This document shows positions 11,218 to 25,300 of a stretch of 64,000 bases of DNA, piece by piece. How positions within the stretch are numbered: position 1 is the first letter of the stretch; each line of letters opens with the position of its first letter. This DNA comes from Alitta virens (Eukaryota; Annelida; Polychaeta; Phyllodocida; Nereididae). The stretch spans positions 9,879,526-9,943,525 of the forward strand of contig OW028581.1 in NCBI GenBank assembly GCA_932294295.1. The letters run 5' to 3'. The position numbers and the translations under genes are program-made. The notes below the pieces were generated by a model. That model saw only the letters and a program-made list of their open reading frames with translations. It was not told the origin of the DNA and did no database searches.

Positions 11218-12198
11218 CCAAATCAGAATAGTCAAACTCAATGATCGAACATTTCCGAATTGTCAAACTCAATTTTCATTCAAACCAAAATGGTTGGACT
11301 GAATGTTTGATTAACTCAGATTGGTCAAACAGAATGTCTGATCAACTCAGAATAGTCAGACTCAATGATCGATCATCTCAGAATTGTCAAACTCAATGAT
11401 CGAACATTTCAGAATTGTCAAACGCAATTTTCATTCAAACCAAAATGGTTGGACTGAATGTTTGATTAACTCAGATTGGTCAAACAGAATGTCTGATCAA
11501 CTCAGAATAGTCAGACTCAATGATCGATCATCTCAGAATTGTCAAACTCAATGATCGAACATTTCAGAATTGTCAAACTCAATTTTCATTCCAACCAAAA
11601 TGGTTGGACTCAATGTTTGATTAATTCAGAATGGTCAAACAGAATGTCTGATCAACTCAGAATAGTCAGACTCAATGATCGATCATCTCAGAATTGTCAA
11701 ACTCAATGATCGAACATTTCAGAATTGTCAAACTCAATGATCGAACATTTCAGAATTGTCAAACTCCATTTTCATTCAAACCAAAATGGTTGGACTCAAT
11801 GTTTGATTAATTCAGAATGGTCATACTGAATGTTTGATCAACTCAGAATAGTCAAACTCAATGATCGAACATTTCAGAATTGTCAAACTCAATTTTCATT
11901 CAAACCAAAATGGTTGGACTCAATGTTTGATTAGCTCTGAATGGTCATACTAAATGTTTGACCAAATCAGAATAGTCAAACTCAATGATCGAACATTTCA
12001 GAATTGTCAAACTCAATGATCGAACATTTCAGAATTGTGAAACTCAATTTTCATTCAAACCAAAATGGTTGGACTCAATGTTTGATAATTTCAGAATGGT
12101 CATACTGAATGTTTGACCAAATCAGAATAGTCAAACTCAATGATCGAACATTTCAGAATTGTCAAACTCAATTTTCAATCAAACCAAAATGGTTGGAC
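11218..12198 (+). repeat. Block matching 16,418-17,270
   Basis: From 11,218 to about 12,070 the sequence matches about 16,418-17,270 at a shift of 5,200 bp, including the perfect 19-bp dyad, CTCCATTTTC and the private ATTGTGAAACTC near 12,036 (also near 17,236). From about 12,070 this copy reads TTTGATAATTTC and the other reads TTTGATTAATTC. Confidence 0.75.
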
Positions 12199-15100
12199 TG
12201 AATGTTTGATTAATTCAGAATGGTCATACGGAATGTTTCATCAACTCAGAATAGTCAAACTCAATGATCGAACATTTCAGAATTGTCAAACTCAATTTTC
12301 ATTCAAACCAAAATGGTTGGACTCAATGTTTGATTAGCTCTGAATGGTCATACTAAATGTTTGACCAAATCAGAATAGTCAAACTCAATGATCGAACATT
12401 TCAGAATTGTCAAACTCAATGATCGAACATTTCAAAATTGTCAAACTCAATTTTCATTCAAACCAAAATGGTTGGACTCAATGTTTGATTAATTCAGAAA
12501 GGTCATATTGAATGTTTCAGAATAGTCAAACTCAATGATCGATCATTTCCGAATTGTCAAACTCAATTTTCATTCAAACCAAAATGGTTGGACTCAATGT
12601 TTGATTAGCTCAGAATGGTCATACTAAATGTTTGACCAAATCAGAATAGTCAAACTCAATGATCGAACATTTCAGAATTGTCAAACTCAATGATCGAACA
12701 TTTCAGACTTGTCAAACTCAATTTTCATTCAAACCAAAATGGTTGGACTCAATGTTTGATTAATTCAGAATGGTCATACTGAATGTTTGGCCAAATCAGA
12801 ATTGTCAAACTGAACGATCGAACATTTCAGAATTGTCAAACGCAATTTTCAATCAAACCAAAATGGTTGGAATCTATGTATGATTATCTCAGAATGGTCA
12901 TACTGAATGTTTGATCAACTCAGAATAGTCAGACTCAATGATCGATCATCTCAGAATTGTCAAACTCAATGATCGAACATTTCAGAATTGTCAAACTCAA
13001 TTTTCATTCAAACCAAAATGGTTGGACTCAATGTTTGATTAATTCAGAATGGTCATACTGAATGTTTGATCAACTCAGAATAGTCAAACTCAACGATCGA
13101 ACATTTCCGAATTGTCAAACTCAATTTTCATTCAAACCAAAATGGTTGGACTCAATGTTTGATTAGCTCAGAATGGTCATACTAAATGTTTGACCAAATC
13201 AGAATAGTCAAACTCAATGATCGAACATTTCAGAATTGTCAAACTCAATGATCGAACATTTCAGAATTGTCAAACTCAATTTTCATTCAAACCAAAATGG
13301 TTGGACTCAATGTTTGATAATTTCAGAATGGTCATACTGAATGTTTGACCAAATCAGAATAGTCAAACTCAATGATCGAACATTTCAGAATTGTCAAACT
13401 CAATTTTCAATCAAACCAAAATGGTTGGACTGAATGTTTGATTAACTCAGATTGGTCAAACAGAATGTCTGATCAACTCAGAATAGTCAGACTCAATGAT
13501 CGATCATCTCAGAATTGTCAAACTCAATGATCGAACATTTCAGAATTGTCAAACTCAATTTTCATTCAAACCAAAATGGTTGGACTCAATGTTTGATTAA
13601 TTCAGAATGGTCATACTGAATGTTTGATCAACTCAGAATAGTCAAACTCAATGATCGAACATTTCCGAATTGTCAAACTCAATTTTCATTCAAACCAAAA
13701 TGGTTGGACTCAATGTTTGATTAGCTCAGCATGGTCATACTAAATGTTTGACCAAATCAGAATAGTCAAACTCAATGATCGAACATTTCAGAATTGTCAA
13801 ACTCAATGATCGAACATTTCAGAATTGTCAAACTCCATTTTCATTCAAACCAAAATGGTTGGACTCAATGTTTGATTAATTCAGAATGGTCATACTGAAT
13901 GTTTGACCAAATCAGAATAGTCAAACTCAATGATCGAACATTTCAGAATTGTCAAACTCAATTTTCAATCAAACCAAAATGGTTGGACTGAATGTTTGAT
14001 TAACTCAGATTGGTCAACAGAATGTCTGATCAACTCAGAATAGTCAGACTCAATGATCGATCATCTCAGAATTGTCAAACTCAATGATCGAACATTTCAG
14101 AATTGTCAAACTCAATTTTCATTCAAACCAAAATGGTTGGACTCAATGTTTGATTAATTCAGAATGGTCATATGGAATGTTTCATCAACTCAGAATAGTC
14201 AAACTCAATGATCGAACATTTCAGAATTGTCAAACTCAATTTTCATTAAAAAACCAAAATGGTTGGACTCAATGTTTGATTAGCTCAGAATGGTCATACT
14301 AAATGTTTGACCAAATCAGAATAGTCAAACTCAATGATCGAACATTTCAGAATTGTCAAACTCAATGATCGAACATTTCAGAATTGTCAAACTCAATTTT
14401 CATTCAAACCAAAATGGTTGGACTCAATGTTTGATTAATTCAGAATGGTCATATTGAATGTTTGATCAACTCAGAAGAGTCAAACTCAATGATCGAACAT
14501 TTCCGAATTGTCAAACTCAATTTTCATTCAAACCAAAATGGTTGGACTCAATGTTTGATTAGCTCAGAATGGTCATACTAAATGTTTGACCAAATCAGAA
14601 TAGTCAAACTCAATGATCGAACATTTCAGAATTGTCAAACTCAATGATCGAACATTTCAGAATTGTCAAACTCAATTTTCATTCAAACCAAAATGGTTGG
14701 ACTCAATGTTTGATTAATTCCGAATGGTCATACTGAATGTTTGACCAAATCAGAATAGTCAAACTGAATGATCGAACATTTCAGAATTGTCAAACGCAAT
14801 TTTCAATCAAACCAAAATGGTTGGACTCAATGTATGATTATCTGATAATGGTCACACTGGATGTTTGATCAACTCAGAATAGTCAGACTCAATGATCGAT
14901 CATCTCAGAATTGTCAAACTCAATGATCGAACATTTCAGAATTGTCAAACTCAATTTTCATTCAAACCAAAATGGTTGGACTCAATGTTTGATTAATTCA
15001 GAATGGTCATACTGAATGTTTGATCAACTCAGAATAGTCAAACTCAATGATCGAACATTTCCGAATTGTCAAACTCAATTTTCATTCAAACCAAAATGGT

Positions 15101-16940
15101 TGGACTCAATGTTTGATTAGCTCAGCATGGTCATACTAAATGTTTGACCAAATCAGAATAGTCAAACTCAATGATCGAACATTTCAGAATTGTCAAACTC
15201 AATGATCGAACATTTCAGAATTGTCAAACTCCATTTTCATTCAAACCAAAATGGTTGGACTCAATGTTTGATTAATTCAGAATGGTCATACTGAATGTTT
15301 GACCAAATCAGAATAGTCAAACTCAATGATCGAACATTTCAGAATTGTCAAACTCAATTTTCAATCAAACCAAAATGGTTGGACTGAATGTTTGATTAAC
15401 TCAGATTGGTCAACAGAATGTCTGATCAACTCAGAATAGTCAGACTCAATGATCGATCATCTCAGAAATGTCAAACTCAATGATCGAACATTTCAGAATT
15501 GTCAAACTCAATTTTCATTCAAACCAAAATGGTTGGACTCAATGTTTGATTAATTCAGAATGGTCATATGGAATGTTTCATCAACTCAGAATAGTCAAAC
15601 TCAATGATCGAACATTTCAGAATTGTCAAACTCAATTTTCATTCAAACCAAAATGGTTGGACTCAATGTTTGATTAGCTCAGAATGGTCATACTAAATGT
15701 TTGACCAAATCAGAATAGTCAAACTCAATGATCGAACATTTCAGAATTGTCAAACTCAATGATCGAACATTTCAGAATTGTCAAACTCAATTTTCATTCA
15801 AACCAAAATGGTTGGACTCAATGTTTGATTAATTCAGAATGGTCATATTGAATGTTTGCTCAACTCAGAAGAGTCAAACTCAATGATCGAACATTTCCGA
15901 ATTGTCAAACTCAATTTTCATTTAATCCAAAATGGTTGGACTCAATGTTTGATTAGCTCAGAATGGTCATACTAAATGTTTGACCAAATCAGAATAGTCA
16001 AACTCAATGATCGAACATTTCAGAATTGTCAAACTCAATGATCGAACATTTCAGAATTGTCAAACTCAATTTTCATTCAAACCAAAATGGTTGGACTCAA
16101 TGTTTGATTAATTCAGAATGGTCATACTGAATGTTTGACAAAATCAGAATTGTCAAACTCAATGATCGAACATTTCCGAATTGTCAAACTCAATTTTCAA
16201 TCAAACCAAAATGGTTGGACTCAATGTATGATTATCTCAGAATGGTCATACTGAATGTTTGATCAACTCAGAATAGTCAGACTCAATGATCGATCATCTC
16301 AGAATTGTCAAACTCAATGATAGAACATTTCAGAATTGTCAAACTCAATTTTCATTCAAACCAAAATGGTTGGACTCAATGTTTGATTAATTCAGAATGG
16401 TCATACTGAATGTTTGACCAAATCAGAATAGTCAAACTCAATGATCGAACATTTCCGAATTGTCAAACTCAATTTTCATTCAAACCAAAATGGTTGGACT
16501 GAATGTTTGATTAACTCAGATTGGTCAAACAGAATGTCTGATCAACTCAGAATAGTCAGACTCAATGATCGATCATCTCAGAATTGTCAAACTCAATGAT
16601 CGAACATTTCAGAATTGTCAAACGCAATTTTCATTCAAACCAAAATGGTTGGACTGAATGTTTGATTAACTCAGATTGGTCAAACAGAATGTCTGATCAA
16701 CTCAGAATAGTCAGACTCAATGATCGATCATCTCAGAATTGTCAAACTCAATGATCGAACATTTCAGAATTGTCAAACTCAATTTTCATTCCAACCAAAA
16801 TGGTTGGACTCAATGTTTGATTAATTCAGAATGGTCAAACAGAATGTCTGATCAACTCAGAATAGTCAGACTCAATGATCGATCATCTCAGAATTGTCAA
16901 ACTCAATGATCGAACATTTCAGAATTGTCAAACTCAATGA
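12199..16940 (+). repeat. 4.7-kb block repeated about 11,366 bp downstream
   Basis: This block aligns with about 23,566-28,300. The shift is 11,367 bp up to the 2-bp insertion at 14,245 and 11,365 bp after it. Anchors: the 23-bp monomer (12,514 and 23,881), TGATAATTTC (13,315 and 24,682), GATTAGCTCAGC (13,719 and 25,086), ATTCCG (14,717 and 26,082), TGACAAAATC (16,136 and 27,501) and the perfect 19-bp dyad (16,790 and 28,155). Private changes here include GATCGATCATTTCC near 12,540 and TTTGGCCAAATC near 12,787. It overlaps the first unit of the 1,457-bp triplication. Confidence 0.8.
14222..14254 (+). repeat. 33-bp b monomer (private 2-bp insertion)
   Basis: The b monomer reads TTTTCATTAAAAAAC in place of TTTTCATTCAAAC, a gain of two bases with a run of six A. 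I saw this only here. It explains why the two neighbouring homologous blocks at 14,072 and 15,468 are 1,396 bp apart while equivalent pairs elsewhere are 1,394 bp apart. Confidence 0.85.
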
Positions 16941-19900
16941 TCGAACATTTCAGAATTGTCAAACTCCATTTTCATTCAAACCAAAATGGTTGGACTCAAT
17001 GTTTGATTAATTCAGAATGGTCATACTGAATGTTTGATCAACTCAGAATAGTCAAACTCAATGATCGAACATTTCAGAATTGTCAAACTCAATTTTCATT
17101 CAAACCAAAATGGTTGGACTCAATGTTTGATTAGCTCTGAATGGTCATACTAAATGTTTGACCAAATCAGAATAGTCAAACTCAATGATCGAACATTTCA
17201 GAATTGTCAAACTCAATGATCGAACATTTCAGAATTGTGAAACTCAATTTTCATTCAAACCAAAATGGTTGGACTCAATGTTTGATTAATTCAGAATGGT
17301 CATACTGAATGTTTGACCAAATCAGAATTGTCAAACTGAATGATCGAACATTTCAGAATTGTCAAACGCAATTTTCAATCAAACCAAAATGGTTGGACTC
17401 AATGTTTGATTAGCTCAGAATGGTCATACTAAATGTTTGACCAAATCAGAATAGTCAAACTCAATGATCGAACATTTCAGAATTGTCAAACTCAATGATC
17501 GAACATTTCAGAATTGTCAAACTCAATTTTCATTCAAACCAAAATGGTTGGACTCAATGTTTGATTAATTCAGAATGGTCATACTGAATGTTTGACAAAA
17601 TCAGAATTGTCAAACTCAATGATCGAACATTTCCGAATTGTCAAACTCAATTTTCAATCAAACCAAAATGGTTGGACTCAATGTATGATTATCTCAGAAT
17701 GGTCATACTGAATGTTTGATCAACTCAGAATAGTCAGACTCAATGATCGATCATCTCAGAATTGTCAAACTCAATGATAGAACATTTCAGAATTGTCAAA
17801 CTCAATTTTCATTCAAACCAAAATGGTTGGACTCAATGTTTGATTAATTCAGAATGGTCATACTGAATGTTTGACCAAATCAGAATAGTCAAACTCAATG
17901 ATCGAACATTTCCGAATTGTCAAACTCAATTTTCATTCAAACCAAAATGGTTGGACTGAATGTTTGAATAACTCAGATTGGTCAAACAGAATGTCTGATC
18001 AACTCAGAATAGTCAGACTCAATGATCGATCATCTCAGAATTGTCAAACTCAATGATCGAACATTTCAGAATTGTCAAACGCAATTTTCATTCAAACCAA
18101 AATGGTTGGACTGAATGTTTGATTAACTCAGATTGGTCAAACAGAATGTCTGATCAACTCAGAATAGTCAGACTCAATGATCGATCATCTCAGAATTGTC
18201 AAACTCAATGATCGAACATTTCAGAATTGTCAAACTCAATTTTCATTCCAACCAAAATGGTTGGACTCAATGTTTGATTAATTCAGAATGGTCAAACAGA
18301 ATGTCTGATCAACTCAGAATAGTCAGACTCAATGATCGATCATCTCAGAATTGTCAAACTCAATGATCGAACATTTCAGAATTGTCAAACTCAATGATCG
18401 AACATTTCAGAATTGTCAAACTCCATTTTCATTCAAACCAAAATGGTTGGACTCAATGTTTGATTAATTCAGAATGGTCATACTGAATGTTTGATCAACT
18501 CAGAATAGTCAAACTCAATGATCGAACATTTCAGAATTGTCAAACTCAATTTTCATTCAAACCAAAATGGTTGGACTCAATGTTTGATTAGCTCTGAATG
18601 GTCATACTAAATGTTTGACCAAATCAGAATAGTCAAACTCAATGATCGAACATTTCAGAATTGTCAAACTCAATGATCGAACATTTCAGAATTGTCAAAC
18701 TCAATTTTCATTCAAACCAAAATGGTTGGACTCAATGTTTGATTAATTCAGAATGGTCATACTGAATGTTTGACCAAATCAGAATTGTCAAACTGAATGA
18801 TCGAACATTTCAGAATTGTCAAACGCAATTTTCAATCAAACCAAAATGGTTGGACTCAATGTTTGATTAGCTCAGAATGGTCATACTAAATGTTTGACCA
18901 AATCAGAATAGTCAAACTCAATGATCGAACATTTCAGAATTGTCAAACTCAATGATCGAACATTTCAGAATTGTCAAACTCAATTTTCATTCAAACCAAA
19001 ATGGTTGGACTCAATGTTTGATTAATTCAGAATGGTCATACTGAATGTTTGACAAAATCAGAATTGTCAAACTCAATGATCGAACATTTCCGAATTGTCA
19101 AACTCAATTTTCAATCAAACCAAAATGGTTGGACTCAATGTATGATTATCTCAGAATGGTCATACTGAATGTTTGATCAACTCAGAATAGTCAGACTCAA
19201 TGATCGATCATCTCAGAATTGTCAAACTCAATGATAGAACATTTCAGAATTGTCAAACTCAATTTTCATTCAAACCAAAATGGTTGGACTCAATGTTTGA
19301 TTAATTCAGAATGGTCATACTGAATGTTTGACCAAATCAGAATAGTCAAACTCAATGATCGAACATTTCCGAATTGTCAAACTCAATTTTCATTCAAACC
19401 AAAATGGTTGGACTGAATGTTTGATTAACTCAGATTGGTCAAACAGAATGTCTGATCAACTCAGAATAGTCAGACTCAATGATCGATCATCTCAGAATTG
19501 TCAAACTCAATGATCGAACATTTCAGAATTGTCAAACGCAATTTTCATTCAAACCAAAATGGTTGGACTGAATGTTTGATTAACTCAGATTGGTCAAACA
19601 GAATGTCTGATCAACTCAGAATAGTCAGACTCAATGATCGATCATCTCAGAATTGTCAAACTCAATGATCGAACATTTCAGAATTGTCAAACTCAATTTT
19701 CATTCCAACCAAAATGGTTGGACTCAATGTTTGATTAATTCAGAATGGTCAAACAGAATGTCTGATCAACTCAGAATAGTCAGACTCAATGATCGATCAT
19801 CTCAGAATTGTCAAACTCAATGATCGAACATTTCAGAATTGTCAAACTCAATGATCGAACATTTCAGAATTGTCAAACTCCATTTTCATTCAAACCAAAA

Positions 19901-20305
19901 TGGTTGGACTCAATGTTTGATTAATTCAGAATGGTCATACTGAATGTTTGATCAACTCAGAATAGTCAAACTCAATGATCGAACATTTCAGAATTGTCAA
20001 ACTCAATTTTCATTCAAACCAAAATGGTTGGACTCAATGTTTGATTAGCTCTGAATGGTCATACTAAATGTTTGACCAAATCAGAATAGTCAAACTCAAT
20101 GATCGAACATTTCAGAATTGTCAAACTCAATGATCGAACATTTCAGAATTGTCAAACTCAATTTTCATTCAAACCAAAATGGTTGGACTCAATGTTTGAT
20201 TAATTCAGAATGGTCATACTGAATGTTTGACCAAATCAGAATTGTCAAACTGAATGATCGAACATTTCAGAATTGTCAAACGCAATTTTCAATCAAACCA
20301 AAATG
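15935..20305 (+). repeat. 1,457-bp (47-mer) tandem triplication
   Basis: Three units lie at about 15,935-17,391, 17,392-18,848 and 18,849-20,305, each exactly 47 monomers. Anchors: TGACAAAATC at 16,136 and 17,593, and TCAAACTGAATG at 17,331, 18,788 and 20,245. The few differences include ATTGTGAAACTC in unit 1 (about 17,236) and TTTGAATAACTC in unit 2 (about 17,965). The triplication ends where unit 3 runs into GGAATCAATGTATG near 20,310. The flat register and low divergence suggest recent amplification of one unit. Confidence 0.88.
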
Positions 20306-20717
20306 GTTGGAATCAATGTATGATTATCTCAGAGTGGTCATACTGAATGTTTGATCAACTCAGAATAGTCAGACTCAATGATCGATCATCTCAGAATTGT
20401 CACACTCAATGATCGAACATTTCAGAATTGTCAAACTCAATTTTCATTCAAACCAAAATGGTTGGACTCAATGTTTGATTAATTCAGAATGGTCATACTG
20501 AATGTTTGATCAACTCAGAATAGTCAAACTCAATGATCGAACATTTCCGAATTGTCAAACTCAATTTTCATTCAAACCAAAATGGTTGGACTCAATGTTT
20601 GATTAGCTCAGCATGGTCATACTAAATGTTTGACCAAATCAGAATAGTCAAACTCAATGATCGAACATTTCAGAATTGTCAAACTCAATGATCGAACATT
20701 TCAGAATTGTCAAACTC
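20306..20717 (+). repeat. Short linking block
   Basis: It contains GGAATCAATGTATG (20,310), CAGAGTGGTC (20,330) and the ATTGTCACACTC change (20,396) that is otherwise seen near 711 and 5,221, then GCTCAGCATGG. It joins the triplication to the 836-bp pair and is all satellite. Confidence 0.72.
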
Positions 20718-22389
20718 CATTTTCATTCAAACCAAAATGGTTGGACTCAATGTTTGATTAATTCAGAATGGTCATACTGAATGTTTGACCAAATCAGAAT
20801 AGTCAAACTCAATGATCGAACATTTCAGAATTGTCAAACTCAATTTTCAATCAAACCAAAATGGATGGACTGAATGTTTGATTAACTCAGATTGGTCAAC
20901 AGAATGTCTGATCAACTCAGAATAGTCAAACTCAATGATTGATCATCTCAGAATTGTCAAACTCAATGATCGAACATTTCAGAATTGTCAAACTCAATTT
21001 TCATTCAAACCAAAATGGTTGGACTCAATGTTTGATTAATTCAGAATGGTCATATGGAATGTTTCATCAACTCAGAATAGTCAAACTCAATGATCGAACA
21101 TTTCAGAATTGTCAAACTCAATTTTCATTCAAACCAAAATGGTTGGACTCAATGTTTGATTAGCTCAGAATGGTCATACTAAATGTTTGACCAAATCAGA
21201 ATAGTCAAACTCAATGATCGAACATTTCAGAATTGTCAAACTCAATGATCGAACATTTCAGAATTGTCAAACTCAATTTTCATTCAAACCAAAATGGTTG
21301 GACTTAATGTTTGATTAATTCAGAATGGTCATACTGAATGTTTGACAAAATCAGAATTGTCAAACTCAATGATCGAACATTTCAGAATTGTCAAACTCAA
21401 TTTTCAATCAAACCAAAATGGTTGGACTCAATGTATGATTATCTCAGAATGGTCATACTGAATGTTTGATCAACTCAGAATAGTCAGACTCAATGATCGA
21501 TCATCTCAGAATTGTCAAACTCAATGATCGAACATTTCAGAATTGTCAAACTCCATTTTCATTCAAACCAAAATGGTTGGACTCAATGTTTGATTAATTC
21601 AGAATGGTCATACTGAATGTTTGACCAAATCAGAATAGTCAAACTCAATGATCGAACATTTCAGAATTGTCAAACTCAATTTTCAATCAAACCAAAATGG
21701 ATGGACTGAATGTTTGATTAACTCAGATTGGTCAACAGAATGTCTGATCAACTCAGAATAGTCAAACTCAATGATTGATCATCTCAGAATTGTCAAACTC
21801 AATGATCGAACATTTCAGAATTGTCAAACTCAATTTTCATTCAAACCAAAATGGTTGGACTCAATGTTTGATTAATTCAGAATGGTCATATGGAATGTTT
21901 CATCAACTCAGAATAGTCAAACTCAATGATCGAACATTTCAGAATTGTCAAACTCAATTTTCATTCAAACCAAAATGGTTGGACTCAATGTTTGATTAGC
22001 TCAGAATGGTCATACTAAATGTTTGACCAAATCAGAATAGTCAAACTCAATGATCGAACATTTCAGAATTGTCAAACTCAATGATCGAACATTTCAGAAT
22101 TGTCAAACTCAATTTTCATTCAAACCAAAATGGTTGGACTTAATGTTTGATTAATTCAGAATGGTCATACTGAATGTTTGACAAAATCAGAATTGTCAAA
22201 CTCAATGATCGAACATTTCAGAATTGTCAAACTCAATTTTCAATCAAACCAAAATGGTTGGACTCAATGTATGATTATCTCAGAATGGTCATACTGAATG
22301 TTTGATCAACTCAGAATAGTCAGACTCAATGATCGATCATCTCAGAATTGTCAAACTCAATGATCGAACATTTCAGAATTGTCAAACTC
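20718..22389 (+). repeat. 836-bp (27-mer) tandem duplication, two copies
   Basis: Copies at about 20,718-21,553 and 21,554-22,389 align at 836 bp (27 x 31 minus 1). Private changes shared only by these two: AATGGATGGACTG (about 20,861 and 21,697), AATGATTGATCATC (about 20,935 and 21,771) and GGACTTAATG (about 21,300 and 22,136). The last two abolish an e palindrome and alter a c monomer. The match ends where CTCCATTTTC (21,551) faces CTCAATTTTC (22,387). Confidence 0.88.
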
Positions 22390-25300
22390 AATTTTCATTC
22401 AAACCAAAATGGTTGGACTCAATGTTTGATTAATTCAGAATGGTCATACTGAATGTTTGACCAAATCAGAATAGTCAAACTCAATGATCGAACATTTCCG
22501 AATTGTCAAACTCAATTTTCATTCAAACCAAAATGGTTGGACTGAATGTTTGATTAACTCAGATTGGTCAAACAGAATGTCTGATCAACTCAGAATAGTC
22601 AGACTCAATGATCGATCATCTCAGAATTGTCAAACTCAATGATCGAACATTTCAGAATTGTCAAACGCAATTTTCATTCAAACCAAAATGGTTGGACTGA
22701 ATGTTTGATTAACTCAGATTGGTCAAACAGAATGTCTGATCAACTCAGAATAGTCAGACTCAATGATCGATCATCTCAGAATTGTCAAACTCAATGATCG
22801 AACATTTCAGAATTGTCAAACTCAATTTTCATTCCAACCAAAATGGTTGGACTCAATGTTTGATTAATTCAGAATGGTCAAACAGAATGTCTGATCAACT
22901 CAGAATAGTCAGACTCAATGATCGATCATCTCAGAATTGTCAAACTCAATGATCGAACATTTCAGAATTGTCAAACTCAATTTTCATTCAAACCAAAATG
23001 GTTGGACTCAATGTTTGATTAATTCAGAATGGTCATATTGAATGTTTCATCAACTCAGAAGAGTCAAACTCAATGATCGAACATTTCCGAATTGTCAAAT
23101 TCAATTTTCATTTAAACCAAAATGGTTGGACTCAATGTTTGATTAGCTCAGAATGGTCATACTAAATGTTTGACCAAATCAGAATAGTCAAACTCAATGA
23201 TCGAACATTTCAGAATTGTCAAACTCAATGATCGAACATTTCAGAATTGTCAAACTCAATTTTCATTCAAACCAAAATGGTTGGACTCAATGTTTGATTA
23301 ATTCCGAATGGTCATCCTGAATGTTTGACCAAATCAGAATAGTCAAACTGAATGATCGAACATTTCAGAATTGTCAAACGCAATTTTCAATCAAACCAAA
23401 ATGGTTGGACTGAATGTTTGATTAACTCAGATTGGTCAAACAGAATGTCTGATCAACTCAGAATAGTCAGACTCAATGATCGATCATCTCAGAATTGTCA
23501 AACTCAATGATCGAACATTTCAGAATTGTCAAACTCAATTTTCATTCAAACCAAAATGGTTGGACTCAATGTTTGATTAATTCAGAATGGTCATACGGAA
23601 TGTTTCATCAACTCAGAATAGTCAAACTCAATGATCGAACATTTCAGAATTGTCAAACTCAATTTTCATTCAAACCAAAATGGTTGGACTCAATGTTTGA
23701 TTAGCTCTGAATGGTCATACTAAATGTTTGACCAAATCAGAATAGTCAAACTCAATGATCGAACATTTCAGAATTGTCAAACTCAATGATCGAACATTTC
23801 AAAATTGTCAAACTCAATTTTCATTCAAACCAAAATGGTTGGACTCAATGTTTGATTAATTCAGAAAGGTCATATTGAATGTTTCAGAATAGTCAAACTC
23901 AATGATCGAACATTTCCGAATTGTCAAACTCAATTTTCATTCAAACCAAAATGGTTGGACTCAATGTTTGAATAGCTCAGAATGGTCATACTAAATGTTT
24001 GACCAAATCAGAATAGTCAAACTCAATGATCGAACATTTCAGAATTGTCAAACTCAATGATCGAACATTTCAGAATTGTCAAACTCAATTTTCATTCAAA
24101 CCAAAATGGTTGGACTCAATGTTTGATTAATTCAGAATGGTCATACTGAATGTTTGACCAAATCAGAATTGTCAAACTGAATGATCGAACATTTCAGAAT
24201 TGTCAAACGCAATTTTCAATCAAACCAAAATGGTTGGAATCAATGTATGATTATCTGAGAATGGTCATACTGAATGTTTGATCAACTCAGAATAGTCAGA
24301 CTCAATGATCGATCATCTCAGAATTGTCAAACTCAATGATCGAACATTTCAGAATTGTCAAACTCAATTTTCATTCAAACCAAAATGGTTGGACTCAATG
24401 TTTGATTAATTCAGAATGGTCATACTGAATGTTTGATCAACTCAGAATAGTCAAACTCAACGATCGAACATTTCCGAATTGTCAAACTCAATTTTCATTC
24501 AAACCAAAATGGTTGGACTCAATGTTTGATTAGCTCAGAATGGTCATACTAAATGTTTGACCAAATCAGAATAGTCAAACTCAATGATCGAACATTTCAG
24601 AATTGTCAAACTCAATGATCGAACATTTCAGAATTGTCAAACTCAATTTTCATTCAAACCAAAATGGTTGGACTCAATGTTTGATAATTTCAGAATGGTC
24701 ATACTGAATGTTTGACCAAATCAGAATAGTCAAACTCAATGATCGAACATTTCAGAATTGTCAAACTCAATTTTCAATCAAACCAAAATGGTTGGACTGA
24801 ATGTTTGATTAACTCAGATTGGTCAAACAGAATGTCTGATCAACTCAGAATTGTCAGACTCAATGATCGATCATCTCAGAATTGTCAAACTCAATGATCG
24901 AACATTTCAGAATTGTCAAACTCCATTTTCATTCAAACCAAAATGGTTGGACTCAATGTTTGATTAATTCAGAATGGTCATACTGAATGTTTGATCAACT
25001 CAGAATAGTCAAACTCAATGATCGAACATTTCCGAATTGTCAAACTCAATTTTCATTCAAACCAAAATGGTTGGACTCAATGTTTGATTAGCTCAGCATG
25101 GTCATACTAAATGTTTGACCAAATCAGAATAGTCAAACTCAATGATCGAACATTTCAGAATTGTCAAACTCAATGATCGAACATTTCAGAATTGTCAAAC
25201 TCCATTTTCATTCAAACCAAAATGGTTGGACTCAATGTTTGATTAATTCAGAATGGTCATACTGAATGTTTGACCAAATCAGAATAGTCAAACTCAATGA

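Noticed and set aside
14222..14254. A-run near 14,247 as a retroelement poly(A) tail
   Set aside because: It is only six A within a single b monomer, without target-site duplication or any element sequence upstream.
21775..21999. Longer 74-codon open frames at 20,939 and 21,775 as a distinct gene pair
   Set aside because: The additional five codons come from the GATTGATC change in an e monomer, shared because the 836-bp block was duplicated; the rest is the usual satellite reading.
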